A DNA stretch of 34,424 nucleotides from an uncultured Prevotella sp. (GTDB taxonomy: Bacteria; Bacteroidota; Bacteroidia; Bacteroidales; Bacteroidaceae). The notes below the pieces were generated by a model that had not been told where the DNA came from, did not search any database, and saw only the letters and a list, made by a program, of their open reading frames with translations. Made by a program: the position numbers and the translations under genes. Each line of letters opens with the position of its first letter. The stretch's first letter is position 1. This document shows positions 1-6,684 of the stretch, piece after piece. Location: NCBI GenBank assembly GCA_905236875.1, contig CAJOQT010000016.1:1-34424 (forward strand), read 5' to 3'.

Positions 1-358
1 AAATTAGGAGACATGCAAATAAATCGTCCAAAAAAGCACGCAAAAAAGCACGCTCATAATGATGGGGGTGGAGTCAACATTCCTCAGACGTTCGAGTCAA
101 CAAAATCAGTACCCGAGGGGGTGCGATTCTTCCGTTATTTTCTTCAGTTGACAGTTGACAGTTTTTATGTGTGCCATTGTTTTTGCCCCTGAAAAAAATA
201 TTATTATATATATAATATATATATTATATATATAATAAATATATTATTTTAACATATTTATACACTCCCAGCGTTTGTGCTCACAAAGAAACTGTCAACT
301 GTCAACTGAAGACACACAGCTTTCATTATTCTAAATTCGTCGAACTCACGTTAATTTA
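1..358. other. Non-coding, AT-rich left edge
   Basis: No reading frame here looks like a gene. The stretch holds two direct copies of AAAAAAGCACGC (about 31-54), then the large inverted-repeat element at 141-312. On the minus strand an ATG at about 15 opens a frame running off the left edge (M-S-P-N), but five codons are too few to call a gene. Confidence 0.6.
141..312. repeat. 24-bp perfect inverted repeat around an AT-rich palindrome
   Basis: The arms at 141-164 and 289-312 are exact reverse complements (24 of 24). Each is itself a short tandem of the heptamer CAGTTGA. Between them, 201-238 is a perfect 38-base palindrome made only of A and T. No target-site duplication is visible outside the arms (TTATTT on the left, CACACA on the right) and there is no transposase. 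It could be a MITE-like element, a cruciform or an RNA hairpin. Confidence 0.85.
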
Positions 359-370
359 TTGTTACATCTG

Positions 371-402
371 CAAAAGTACAAATATTATCCATGCAAAGCA
401 AG
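371..402 (-). promoter_or_regulatory. Possible leftward promoter (-33 CTTG, -7 TACTTTTG)
   Basis: Read on the minus strand, CTTG (399-402) is followed after 20 bases by TACTTTTG (371-378), matching the Bacteroidales TTTG / TAnnTTTG pattern with one change in the -33 box. Transcription would run leftward through the inverted-repeat element toward the window edge. No gene is seen in the 360 bases it would cross. Confidence 0.35.
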
Positions 403-511
403 TTTTCGACAATATATTTTCATTCTGCTCGAAAAAACATCAGTCTATATATCAGAATACCTTTTTCTCATATTTCCTGCAGCTAATACTGAAAAAACAG
501 GAATTTTGACA

Positions 512-940
512 CTAATACTTGTCGAAGTTCCAGAGGTTGCCGTCTTTGCTGAGTACGAGATGGTCTGAGTCAAGGGACTCAATCTTCAGCCGAATGTCGT
601 TGAAAGGTTTGAATCCGTATCTGTTTTCAACTAATGTTGTGTCTGACCTATTGCCATGCACAGAGTAGCACTGAATGAAAAGACTGTCGCCTACGTGCTG
701 GAAGTTGCCAAAGACATTTGTTCCCGTGCTTGTCCTGAACTGGACGACTGAACCAGAGATGCGCAGATAGTAGTGCACTGGAGAAACGGAGGAGTTCTCA
801 AGTGTAGCCACGGATTTTTCCAGACACCACTGGCCTAACAGGTCGCCAGCTTCTCCACCCTCCTGACAGGAAATGAGGAAAGAATAAAAGGATAAAAGAA
901 TAAAAAAACAAAAGATGCTGTGCTTAAAGTATCTTGCCAT
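512..940 (-). CDS. Small lipoprotein, possibly lipocalin-like
   Basis: A 142-residue protein with a lipoprotein signal peptide: a short basic start, a hydrophobic run rich in Phe, Leu and Ile, and a lipobox LISC with Cys25 as the lipidation site. The mature part contains LLGQWCLEK and alternating polar/hydrophobic stretches suggesting a small beta barrel, as in lipocalin-like lipoproteins of Bacteroidales; that family assignment is tentative. Its ATG lies 17 bases inside the end of the upstream Wzi-type gene, so the two are probably translationally coupled, and a surface or periplasmic role alongside that protein is an inference. The hydrophobic core of the signal peptide is encoded by a low-complexity repeat (877-914). 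Confidence 0.7.
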   Translation of the reverse strand: MARYFKHSIFCFFILLSFYSFLISCQEGGEAGDLLGQWCLEKSVATLENSSVSPVHYYLRISGSVVQFRTSTGTNVFGNFQHVGDSLFIQCYSVHGNRSDTTLVENRYGFKPFNDIRLKIESLDSDHLVLSKDGNLWNFDKY

Positions 941-2426
941 GATAACCGATTTTTATGTTGAATGTTGAACAGTCTCCGTAGATGTTTCCCTTGTCAAAGG
1001 CGTAGGCCGCACTGAACTGCCAAGGACCGGACTGATAGATTCCTTGCAGCATGGCATCGAAAGAGTGGTGCTTGGGCACCAGAGGCTGGTCGTAGGTGCC
1101 CCACCCCTCGCGGTAAGAGCCCTTGACGAGATAGGACAAGCGGTCGGTCAACTCACCGTTAACACCCAGATGCCACGCCTTTACACGATTATCGCGGAAC
1201 TCCGTAAACCCGTCCTCATTATAGATAGGTGACGTGATCAGCGGATTGCCGAATGTCATGCCATAGTGACTATAGCCATTATAGAACATGTGGTTATAGT
1301 AGTTGTCGTTGCCAGTCACCATGTCAGTAATCTGATGACGTATGGGGTCAGGGAAATCACCTGGATCCCAATGCAGCGGTCCCGACTGATTAGTGCTCTG
1401 GAAATACTCCAGCACGGCACCGCGCACATACTGCCGACCCGTTGTCTTGTTGTGGTACTCCAGTCCCCACAATCCGTCCCATCCGTTGCCCTTGCGCATA
1501 CCTGAACCATCATCGAAAATGTCGTCAAGATATGCCTGTAGTTGGTGCTGTTCATTGATGTTCCATCCCAGCTGCACCGTCATCGATCCCAGGTGGTTGC
1601 CATAGACCCAGTCCTCTCCGGCTTTGTTCTCGAAGTAGTTGCTGTCGCCAAACGGTAATATCACATTCCAGAAAGCCTTGAGGTTAACATCTTTCTCCTT
1701 GACGGTCAGCTCGCCTTTCTCCTGCTTGTAACTGGTGCCGCAGAACTGTACCGCATGCTCGATACCCACCGTGACAAAGAAAGTCTTCTCAGGGTTGCTG
1801 CGGATGTAGAGATGTTTCTGGTGATACAGGGCATCGGTGGTGTAGTAACTGTTGACTGGATGGTCGTAGTACATGTCCTCATGGTACTTGCTGTCCAGGA
1901 ACTTGCCGTAGCCGAAGTCGAAGTTCACCTGTACCCAGTCTTTGGTGAATGGTACGGTCCAGAAGCCGTTGGTACCCAAATGGACCTGCGGCACAGGCTT
2001 GGCGTTGGTACCCTTGGCAAATGCACCGCTGGAGAGCAGGTCGTCGCGCAACACCATAGGCAACTCACGACTGCCGGCCTCGACGAAGAACGGGCCGTAC
2101 TGCAGGTTAACGTAGCATTGCTGCAAATATGCCTTGTGGTCGGCATGTACAGAGGCAATGGCATCTACGGCTCCTGACAGTTTCAGGTCTTCACTGAATC
2201 GATGCTCCACATTGACCGCCCCCCGCATATAGGCTGTGTTAGCACGAGTAGCCAGCACATGGTGGCGGTTGGACACCAGCTGGTAAGCGGTAAAGTCGCC
2301 TGTTCCCACAGCGGCTTCCGTCGTCAGGTCATACGTAATATGCGTTCCCAACGAGTCCTGTGATCTCACAATGACAGAACACAGGAGGCAGAACATAATG
2401 ATTGCAACATGTCTATATCTCTTCAT
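924..2426 (-). CDS. Capsule assembly Wzi family outer-membrane protein
   Basis: A 500-residue protein beginning with a Sec signal peptide (MKRYRHVAIIMFCLLC, likely cut near VRS-QDS). The rest is rich in aromatic residues and alternating beta-strand patterns typical of an outer-membrane barrel. Stretches such as NGWDGLWGLEY, TNQSGPLHW, YYNHMFYNGY and the late FGNPLITSPIYNEDG match what I remember of the Bacteroidales 'capsule assembly Wzi family' proteins. In E. coli, Wzi anchors capsular polysaccharide at the outer membrane; in Bacteroidales the role is not well defined. It has its own promoter at 2450-2481 and is followed, with a 17-base overlap, by a small lipoprotein. No capsule synthesis genes are nearby, so its polysaccharide partner cannot be named from this window. 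Confidence 0.8.
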   Translation of the reverse strand: MKRYRHVAIIMFCLLCSVIVRSQDSLGTHITYDLTTEAAVGTGDFTAYQLVSNRHHVLATRANTAYMRGAVNVEHRFSEDLKLSGAVDAIASVHADHKAYLQQCYVNLQYGPFFVEAGSRELPMVLRDDLLSSGAFAKGTNAKPVPQVHLGTNGFWTVPFTKDWVQVNFDFGYGKFLDSKYHEDMYYDHPVNSYYTTDALYHQKHLYIRSNPEKTFFVTVGIEHAVQFCGTSYKQEKGELTVKEKDVNLKAFWNVILPFGDSNYFENKAGEDWVYGNHLGSMTVQLGWNINEQHQLQAYLDDIFDDGSGMRKGNGWDGLWGLEYHNKTTGRQYVRGAVLEYFQSTNQSGPLHWDPGDFPDPIRHQITDMVTGNDNYYNHMFYNGYSHYGMTFGNPLITSPIYNEDGFTEFRDNRVKAWHLGVNGELTDRLSYLVKGSYREGWGTYDQPLVPKHHSFDAMLQGIYQSGPWQFSAAYAFDKGNIYGDCSTFNIKIGYHGKIL

Positions 2427-2449
2427 GCGAATATAAAACTTTTGGGCGA

Positions 2450-2481
2450 CAAAGTTACGAAAAAAGCTTGTAATAAAGAAA
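2450..2481 (-). promoter_or_regulatory. Promoter of the Wzi-type gene
   Basis: On the minus strand a near-consensus -33 box TTTC (2478-2481) precedes a -7 box TAACTTTG (2450-2457) by 20 bases. The -7 box ends 23 bases before the ATG, a normal leader length for Bacteroidales. Confidence 0.6.
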
Positions 2482-2542
2482 CATTTTCAGAAGATACTTT
2501 AAAACCTTGCATCTTTTTAGGGCATATCATTAAGTTTCTTTC

Positions 2543-2615
2543 AGATAAGCTGCACTTCGGAAATGAAAATAATTGCTAATTTATTTTGCATTTCGCTCAG
2601 TTTGCATTATCTTTG
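2543..2615 (+). promoter_or_regulatory. Promoter unit, copy 1 of an exact 73-bp direct repeat
   Basis: This copy carries -33 TTTG (2585-2588), a 19-base spacer and -7 TATCTTTG (2608-2615). It contains an interrupted inverted repeat (CGGAAATG... against ...GCATTTCG, about 2558-2595) whose right half covers the -33 box. It is identical at all 73 positions to the second copy, 88 bases downstream. Confidence 0.75.
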
Positions 2616-2630
2616 AGATTGTTGTCTCTT

Positions 2631-2703
2631 AGATAAGCTGCACTTCGGAAATGAAAATAATTGCTAATTTATTTTGCATTTCGCTCAGTTTGCATTATCT
2701 TTG
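2631..2703 (+). promoter_or_regulatory. Promoter unit, copy 2 of the 73-bp direct repeat, upstream of cdd
   Basis: Identical to copy 1. Its -33 TTTG is at 2673-2676 and its -7 TATCTTTG at 2696-2703, leaving 24 bases to the cdd ATG at 2728. The two copies are separated by 15 bases (2616-2630), so two start sites 88 bases apart are expected. Confidence 0.8.
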
Positions 2704-2727
2704 CAGAGGAAAAAGCAACGAAAGCCT

Positions 2728-3201
2728 ATGAAAGAGACAATCATCCAGTCCAAAATAGAGGAATGCCAGCTTCAGGAACTGACAGCTGACGAGCAACATG
2801 CGATAGCACTTGCCATAGAAGGCACGAACCGTTCCTATACTCCCTACTCCCACTTCCACGTAGGTGCCGGTGTCATTCTGAACAACGGCAGCGACTTCCT
2901 CGGCTGCAACCAGGAGAACGCCGCCTTCCCCGCCGGGCTTTGTGCCGAACGTACGGCACTCTTTGCCGCTGGAGCACAATATCCCGATGAGCCGGTCAAG
3001 ATTCTTGCCATCGCTGCACGCGGCACCGACGGTGAACTGACCGAAGAGCCTGTCACTCCGTGCGGCACCTGTCGGCAAGTCATCATTGAGACAGAGACAC
3101 GCTTTCACCAGCAGGTGGTCATCCTGCTGTATGGAAAGAAATACGTCTATCGCATAGAGGGAATCCGTCAACTGATGCCTCTGTCGTTCACGGATTTTTA
3201 G
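2728..3201 (+). CDS. cdd: Cytidine deaminase
   Basis: A 157-residue zinc enzyme that converts cytidine or deoxycytidine to uridine or deoxyuridine in pyrimidine salvage. The catalytic signature is complete: LCAERTALF supplies zinc ligand Cys72 and proton shuttle Glu74, and PCGTC supplies Cys112 and Cys115. The three-Cys pattern and the length fit the small tetrameric class. An upstream in-frame start (2674) would place the -33 and -7 boxes inside the gene, so the ATG at 2728 is chosen. It stands alone on the plus strand and converges on the 420-residue lipoprotein gene with only 8 bases between stop codons, and no terminator is visible there. Confidence 0.95.
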   Translation: MKETIIQSKIEECQLQELTADEQHAIALAIEGTNRSYTPYSHFHVGAGVILNNGSDFLGCNQENAAFPAGLCAERTALFAAGAQYPDEPVKILAIAARGTDGELTEEPVTPCGTCRQVIIETETRFHQQVVILLYGKKYVYRIEGIRQLMPLSFTDF

Positions 3202-3209
3202 TCACCCCG

Positions 3210-4472
3210 TCAATAACATCCAAAGCCTGAAGCTTCAGAATCGGGTTTCAGGTGGAAATCGTATATCAGGTTGTCTTCGTCTATCAGGACGAAGTCTTCC
3301 TTTTCGGCTATCTTATAGGCCTCTTCCGGCACTTCTTCCACCCCGTCACCATACGAAATCAGTTCTTCTTCGTAGCCGCCAATCAGCATCTTCTCGATGG
3401 AGTATGTCGTACCTTCGCCCAATGCCAGTGCCACTTCGCGCATTGCAAACGGATAGTACTGCGCCAGCGTGCAGCAGGTCAGCGTCACATGACTGTTCTG
3501 CGCATTCAGCAGTGAGCCTTCGGCATTCGACAGCTGGCAATGGTCGAGCACGATCTCGGCACTCGTGGCATAGATGCCGTCACCCGCATTGTTATGAATG
3601 ATGGTACGTGTCAACTGAACTGTTGAGCATGAGTCGGCCGTGATAGCAAGATAGGTAGCATGGATGTTACTGTCGGTCATCGTCAGCCTTCCTTTTTCCT
3701 TGACCCTGACGCCCTGCCACTGTCCGCTGACATTGTCGTAGGGCAGGTACGAGAACATATCATCCAGACGGTCACCACGCAACGTGACACCCTCGGCCAC
3801 CACAGCTCCCGACACCTCCAGCAACGCATCCTCGTGGAAATAGAGTTGCGTACCGTGAAGCTGTAGCGTTGCACCTTTGGCCACCGACAGTGTGCCAAAG
3901 ACCAGTATGGGATGAGTTGTCGTCACCTCTTCATCGGCCGTCACCGCCTTGTTATCCCAGCGTTCCGCGTCCCAGGCCCAAGCCCGTATGTTGACCTGTT
4001 GCTCCACACCGCTCTCCAACGTCAGCACCAGTTGTTCGTCAACGGGCTGTGGATCGACCTCGCCAGTCGTTAACGGGGTCAGTTCCACAAACACCAAAAG
4101 GCTGTCATTGCCCAATACCTCGAGTCCGCTGATGTTCTTGTTCAGGTATTCGCCATCCACATTCACACGGAAGCCTTTGGTGCCATTGGCCAGCCTGATA
4201 TCGTTGACACGCAACGCTTGCGAGTTCTTGTTGTAAATCCAGAAGGTATAGGTAGAAGACGACACGCCACTGAAGACGGTGTCCATTTTCAGCGTGTCCT
4301 CCGGCAGTGTGAGCACGTCGCTGCGACTGGTCGTAAACTGCTCGTCGTCGCTGCACGACACCAATGCACATAGGACCATGCACAAAAAACAACACATCAT
4401 GCATAATGCACAATGCATCATGCATAAGGATGTCGCTCTAACTGCCCGATATAAGAAAATCCGTTTCGTCAT
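3210..4472 (-). CDS. Lipoprotein with beta-helix-like repeats
   Basis: A 420-residue protein. The first 40 residues form a lipoprotein signal with basic residues near the start (MTKRIFLYRAVR), a Cys/Met-rich hydrophobic stretch and lipobox ALVSC (Cys40). The first part of the mature chain resembles a beta-sandwich domain (TFWIYNKNSQALRVNDIRL). The second part has successive short strands with phrases such as GVTLRGDRLD, LTMTDSNIH, VQLTRTIIHNNAGDGIYA and IVLDHCQLSNAEGS, the pattern of a right-handed parallel beta-helix. That fits Bacteroidales surface lipoproteins of unknown function; a link to polysaccharide is possible but unproven. The start codon sits in the loop of a strong hairpin (4456-4492), and the signal peptide core is encoded by a tandem repeat. 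No promoter of its own is visible, so it may depend on readthrough from the rubrerythrin gene. Confidence 0.75.
   Translation of the reverse strand: MTKRIFLYRAVRATSLCMMHCALCMMCCFLCMVLCALVSCSDDEQFTTSRSDVLTLPEDTLKMDTVFSGVSSSTYTFWIYNKNSQALRVNDIRLANGTKGFRVNVDGEYLNKNISGLEVLGNDSLLVFVELTPLTTGEVDPQPVDEQLVLTLESGVEQQVNIRAWAWDAERWDNKAVTADEEVTTTHPILVFGTLSVAKGATLQLHGTQLYFHEDALLEVSGAVVAEGVTLRGDRLDDMFSYLPYDNVSGQWQGVRVKEKGRLTMTDSNIHATYLAITADSCSTVQLTRTIIHNNAGDGIYATSAEIVLDHCQLSNAEGSLLNAQNSHVTLTCCTLAQYYPFAMREVALALGEGTTYSIEKMLIGGYEEELISYGDGVEEVPEEAYKIAEKEDFVLIDEDNLIYDFHLKPDSEASGFGCY
4391..4427 (-). repeat. Short tandem repeat encoding a signal-peptide core
   Basis: On the minus strand TTATGCATGATG occurs twice, 21 bases apart, within a run of ATGCAT-type motifs. 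It encodes the Leu-Cys-Met-Met stretches of the signal peptide at residues 16-28 of the 420-residue lipoprotein. Confidence 0.7.
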
Positions 4473-4492
4473 ACATTGACAAAACGGATTTT
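4456..4492 (-). terminator. Hairpin after the rubrerythrin gene that contains the next gene's start codon
   Basis: Arms 4477-4492 and 4456-4471 pair over 16 bases in the minus-strand RNA, including one G-U pair, with a 5-base loop (4472-4476). The 3' arm ends in a U run, as expected of an intrinsic terminator for the rubrerythrin gene, whose stop is 43 bases upstream. The ATG of the 420-residue lipoprotein (4470-4472) lies at the loop edge and its codons 2-6 form the 3' arm. Confidence 0.7.
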
Positions 4493-4535
4493 TTCATGTT
4501 TTATTTTACCTTTTTACTTTTTTACCTTTTCACGC

Positions 4536-5090
4536 TTACTTAAAGTAGCGTTTCAGCAGGCCTGCAAAGCCGGCACCGTGACGGGCCTCGTCCTTTGCCA
4601 TCTCATGAACGGTGTCGTGAATAGCATCGAAACCGGCAGCCTTTGCGTTCTTGGCAATGCGGAACTTGTCCTCGCAGGCACCTGCCTCGGCAGCAGCACG
4701 CTTCTCCAGGTTGGTCTTGGTGTCCCATACGCACTCACCCAGCAACTCGGCAAAACGGCTGGCATGATCGGCCTCCTCTAAACCATAGCGTCTGAAGGCC
4801 TCGGCAATCTCGGGATAGCCCTCGCGGTCAGCCTGACGAGCCATCGCCAGATACATACCTACCTCACTGCACTCACCGTTGAAGTGGTTGCGCAGGTCCT
4901 GAATCATCTCTTCGCTCACGCCCTCGGGCTTGCCGTCACCAATCTTGTGAACAGTAGCGTAAGTCATATCGGCATCGTCCTTCAGTTCAGAGAACTTGCT
5001 GGCAGGAGCCTTACAGATGGGGCACTTCTCGGGAGCTTCGTCACCTTCATAGATGTAGCCGCAAACGGCACAGATAAATTTCTTCTTCAT
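4536..5090 (-). CDS. Reverse rubrerythrin (peroxide-reducing diiron protein)
   Basis: A 184-residue cytoplasmic protein. The N-terminus is a rubredoxin-like iron centre with Cys7, Cys10, Cys23 and Cys26 ([10 protein letters not shown] and CPICKAP). The rest is a four-helix ferritin-like diiron domain with glutamate/histidine motifs such as [21 protein letters not shown] and DEARHGAGF. Having rubredoxin first is the reverse rubrerythrin order, known from anaerobes where these proteins reduce hydrogen peroxide at the expense of NADH through electron carriers. It suits an anaerobe that meets oxygen. It has a promoter at 5137-5168 and a leader of about 45 bases. A terminator-like hairpin follows. 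Confidence 0.92.
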   Translation of the reverse strand: MKKKFICAVCGYIYEGDEAPEKCPICKAPASKFSELKDDADMTYATVHKIGDGKPEGVSEEMIQDLRNHFNGECSEVGMYLAMARQADREGYPEIAEAFRRYGLEEADHASRFAELLGECVWDTKTNLEKRAAAEAGACEDKFRIAKNAKAAGFDAIHDTVHEMAKDEARHGAGFAGLLKRYFK

Positions 5091-5136
5091 AGTCGTCTAA
5101 TTGTTTAATTATTAGTAATAAAGATATTCTTGGTTG

Positions 5137-5168
5137 CAAATATACGCATAAATTTTGATTCCTGCAAG
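5137..5168 (-). promoter_or_regulatory. Promoter of the rubrerythrin gene
   Basis: On the minus strand, CTTG (5165-5168) is followed after 20 bases by the -7 box TATATTTG (5137-5144). The -33 box differs from TTTG at one base. Confidence 0.55.
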
Positions 5169-5203
5169 AGCCAAGGCAAAAACAACTGCAATTTATACAC
5201 TGT

Positions 5204-5632
5204 CTATTTTCTTTTCTTCATGCCGACAAGACCGGCAATCAGGATCAGGGCACCGATACAGAGCAGGATGCCACCCACAGTAGCAGGTATCATCAGAAAT
5301 GCTCCGGCAATAGAGAAGCCCTTTTGTCCTTGCAACAACGGTGGAGAATAGAGTTCAAGACTGTCGGACAGCTGTGCATACAACACAGAGTCACCCATCT
5401 CTTCTGCAACGTCCATCTCATCGAGTATCTCGCTATAACGCGCCGTAAGAAGTGTATCGGCATAATACTCCTCAAGCGCAGAGGTTGATTCTGCATACAT
5501 CTCACGGTTTTGGTCCATCTTCGCTTCAGACCATACCATCATCACGATACAGAACACCAGCAAGAAAAGACCTACCAGCGCTGTAAACGCACCTGCAACG
5601 GTCAGACAACCGAAACTTTTCCTACCCATCAT
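5204..5632 (-). CDS. Small membrane protein of unknown function
   Basis: A 142-residue protein I do not recognise. It has a hydrophobic segment at about residues 12-34, a soluble stretch rich in Glu, Asp and Tyr at about 35-95 that is predicted helical, and a second hydrophobic region at about 105-138 that could hold one or two membrane passes, ending in basic MKKRK. Its start codon overlaps the stop of the esterase gene by four bases (ATGA), so translation is probably coupled. It carries no catalytic motif, and the coupling is the only clue to a shared role. Confidence 0.65.
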   Translation of the reverse strand: MMGRKSFGCLTVAGAFTALVGLFLLVFCIVMMVWSEAKMDQNREMYAESTSALEEYYADTLLTARYSEILDEMDVAEEMGDSVLYAQLSDSLELYSPPLLQGQKGFSIAGAFLMIPATVGGILLCIGALILIAGLVGMKKRK

Positions 5633-6495
5633 TTTGCGCGGTATTTCTTTAACAAAGGTATCTCTTCACACAGCGCATCAGCCAGCAGGCCGGCCACGAC
5701 CTTCGCCCCGTACTCGTTGTAGTGGGTATCGTCCTGACGGCCGTCAGGCAGAGCAGGATGCTCTCCCGGCAGATACCACATGTGCAACTTCTTCGACCCC
5801 TCGACTCCCAGGCTTTGCTCCAGGTCATGTGTTATCTTGTTGGCATCGACGAAATGGGCGTTCATACGTTGTGCCACATCGTGAGGAGCCACTGCATAGA
5901 GTCCATGGGTGTCGATAAGCACTGCCTCTTCCGTCCCTTCTCTGTCTCCCCCTGAAGGGAGAAGGGGCTGAGTGGCGGTTGTGTTGCGCAGTGCCTCGTC
6001 GTCAATATGGGCTCCTACCGGTTCTCCCCTCCCTTCGGAGGGATTGGGGGAGGCCCAGTTCCTTCTAACCACAGCATTCATCACGACAGGGATGCCACCG
6101 TGTTCACGTGTCTCGCGGATATATCTGGCGAGGTTGTAGTCGAACGTCGAGCCCGGGTCGGTATGCCGCTCCGGCTGCGCCTTCTCGTCGTTATGTCCGA
6201 ACTGTATAATAACGTAGTCGCCCGGTTTGATGAGTGCCAGCACCTTGTCCCATCGTCCCTCGTCGATGAAGCTCTTGCTGGAACGTCCGTTCACCGCATG
6301 GTTATCGACCACGACATAGGTGCTGTCAAAGTACTGCTGCAAGGCCATTCCCCACCCTCGTTCGGGACTGCCCTTCGACAAATCCTTTTTGGCTGCCGTC
6401 GAGTCGCCGATGATGAAAATCGTCGTCACTTTGTCCTGTGTGAACGAGGTGAGTATCAGCAGCAGCATGGCGGCTATCGTGAGTATCTTCTTCAT
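5629..6495 (-). CDS. SGNH/GDSL esterase, rhamnogalacturonan acetylesterase type
   Basis: A 288-residue exported hydrolase. The start is set at 6495, which gives a clear signal peptide (MKKILTIAAMLLLILTS); a longer frame would run through the promoter. Block I IFIIGDSTAA carries the catalytic Ser, QFGHNDEK carries the block III Asn, and DDTHYNEYGA carries the Asp-His pair of block V. This arrangement matches carbohydrate esterase family 12, which removes acetyl groups from pectic rhamnogalacturonan. Residues of about 147-187, between VVMNAVVRRN and VLIDTHG, are a roughly 40-residue insertion encoded by GC-rich palindromic repeats. The divergent neighbour is a truncated sensor of the kind that usually controls polysaccharide utilisation loci. 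Confidence 0.88.
   Translation of the reverse strand: MKKILTIAAMLLLILTSFTQDKVTTIFIIGDSTAAKKDLSKGSPERGWGMALQQYFDSTYVVVDNHAVNGRSSKSFIDEGRWDKVLALIKPGDYVIIQFGHNDEKAQPERHTDPGSTFDYNLARYIRETREHGGIPVVMNAVVRRNWASPNPSEGRGEPVGAHIDDEALRNTTATQPLLPSGGDREGTEEAVLIDTHGLYAVAPHDVAQRMNAHFVDANKITHDLEQSLGVEGSKKLHMWYLPGEHPALPDGRQDDTHYNEYGAKVVAGLLADALCEEIPLLKKYRAK
5935..6060 (-). repeat. GC-rich palindromic repeats inserted in frame in the esterase
   Basis: On the sense strand two palindromes are visible: CCCTCCGAAGGGAGGG (about 6032-6047) and, further on, a CTCCCTTCAGGGGGAG core flanked by CCCTTCT and AGAAGGG. They encode proline/glycine/glutamate-rich peptide (SPNPSEGRGEP and LLPSGGDREGTEE) in the loop before the conserved IDTHG segment. 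Confidence 0.7.
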
Positions 6496-6527
6496 AACAA
6501 TTAATGCTTTTAGTAGTAAACTGTTTG

Positions 6528-6559
6528 CAAAGATATGAATAAGTGAGCGAAAATACAAA
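6528..6559 (-). promoter_or_regulatory. Promoter of the esterase gene
   Basis: On the minus strand an exact -33 TTTG (6556-6559), 20-base spacer and -7 TATCTTTG (6528-6535) precede the ATG at 6495. A second TATCTTTG at 6591-6598 has no partner -33 box; the 12 bases around it repeat those of the first. Confidence 0.75.
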
Positions 6560-6619
6560 TTTATTTGCTCATTTCTTCTTATACCATTTGCAAAGATAAA
6601 ACAAAAAAATGACATTTTG

Positions 6620-6651
6620 TTTGGTCATGTTGTAGAATTAAAGTATATTTG
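6620..6651 (+). promoter_or_regulatory. Promoter of the truncated sensor gene
   Basis: An exact -33 TTTG (6620-6623), 20-base spacer and -7 TATATTTG (6644-6651) precede the ATG at 6685. An in-frame TTG at 6649 overlaps the -7 box, which argues for the ATG as start. This promoter and that of the esterase are back to back. Confidence 0.75.
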
Positions 6652-6684
6652 CAAATTGTTAACAAAACATACGTACAGCTACTT

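Noticed and set aside
359..568. A 69-codon plus-strand frame in the left spacer
   Set aside because: AT-rich, low-complexity product with no promoter in front, overlapping the end of the lipoprotein gene.
2674..2727. Upstream start for cytidine deaminase
   Set aside because: It begins inside the -33 box and includes the -7 box; the ATG at 2728 fits the promoter and family length.
6649..6684. TTG start for the truncated sensor
   Set aside because: The TTG is part of the -7 box; the ATG at 6685 gives a normal leader and signal peptide.
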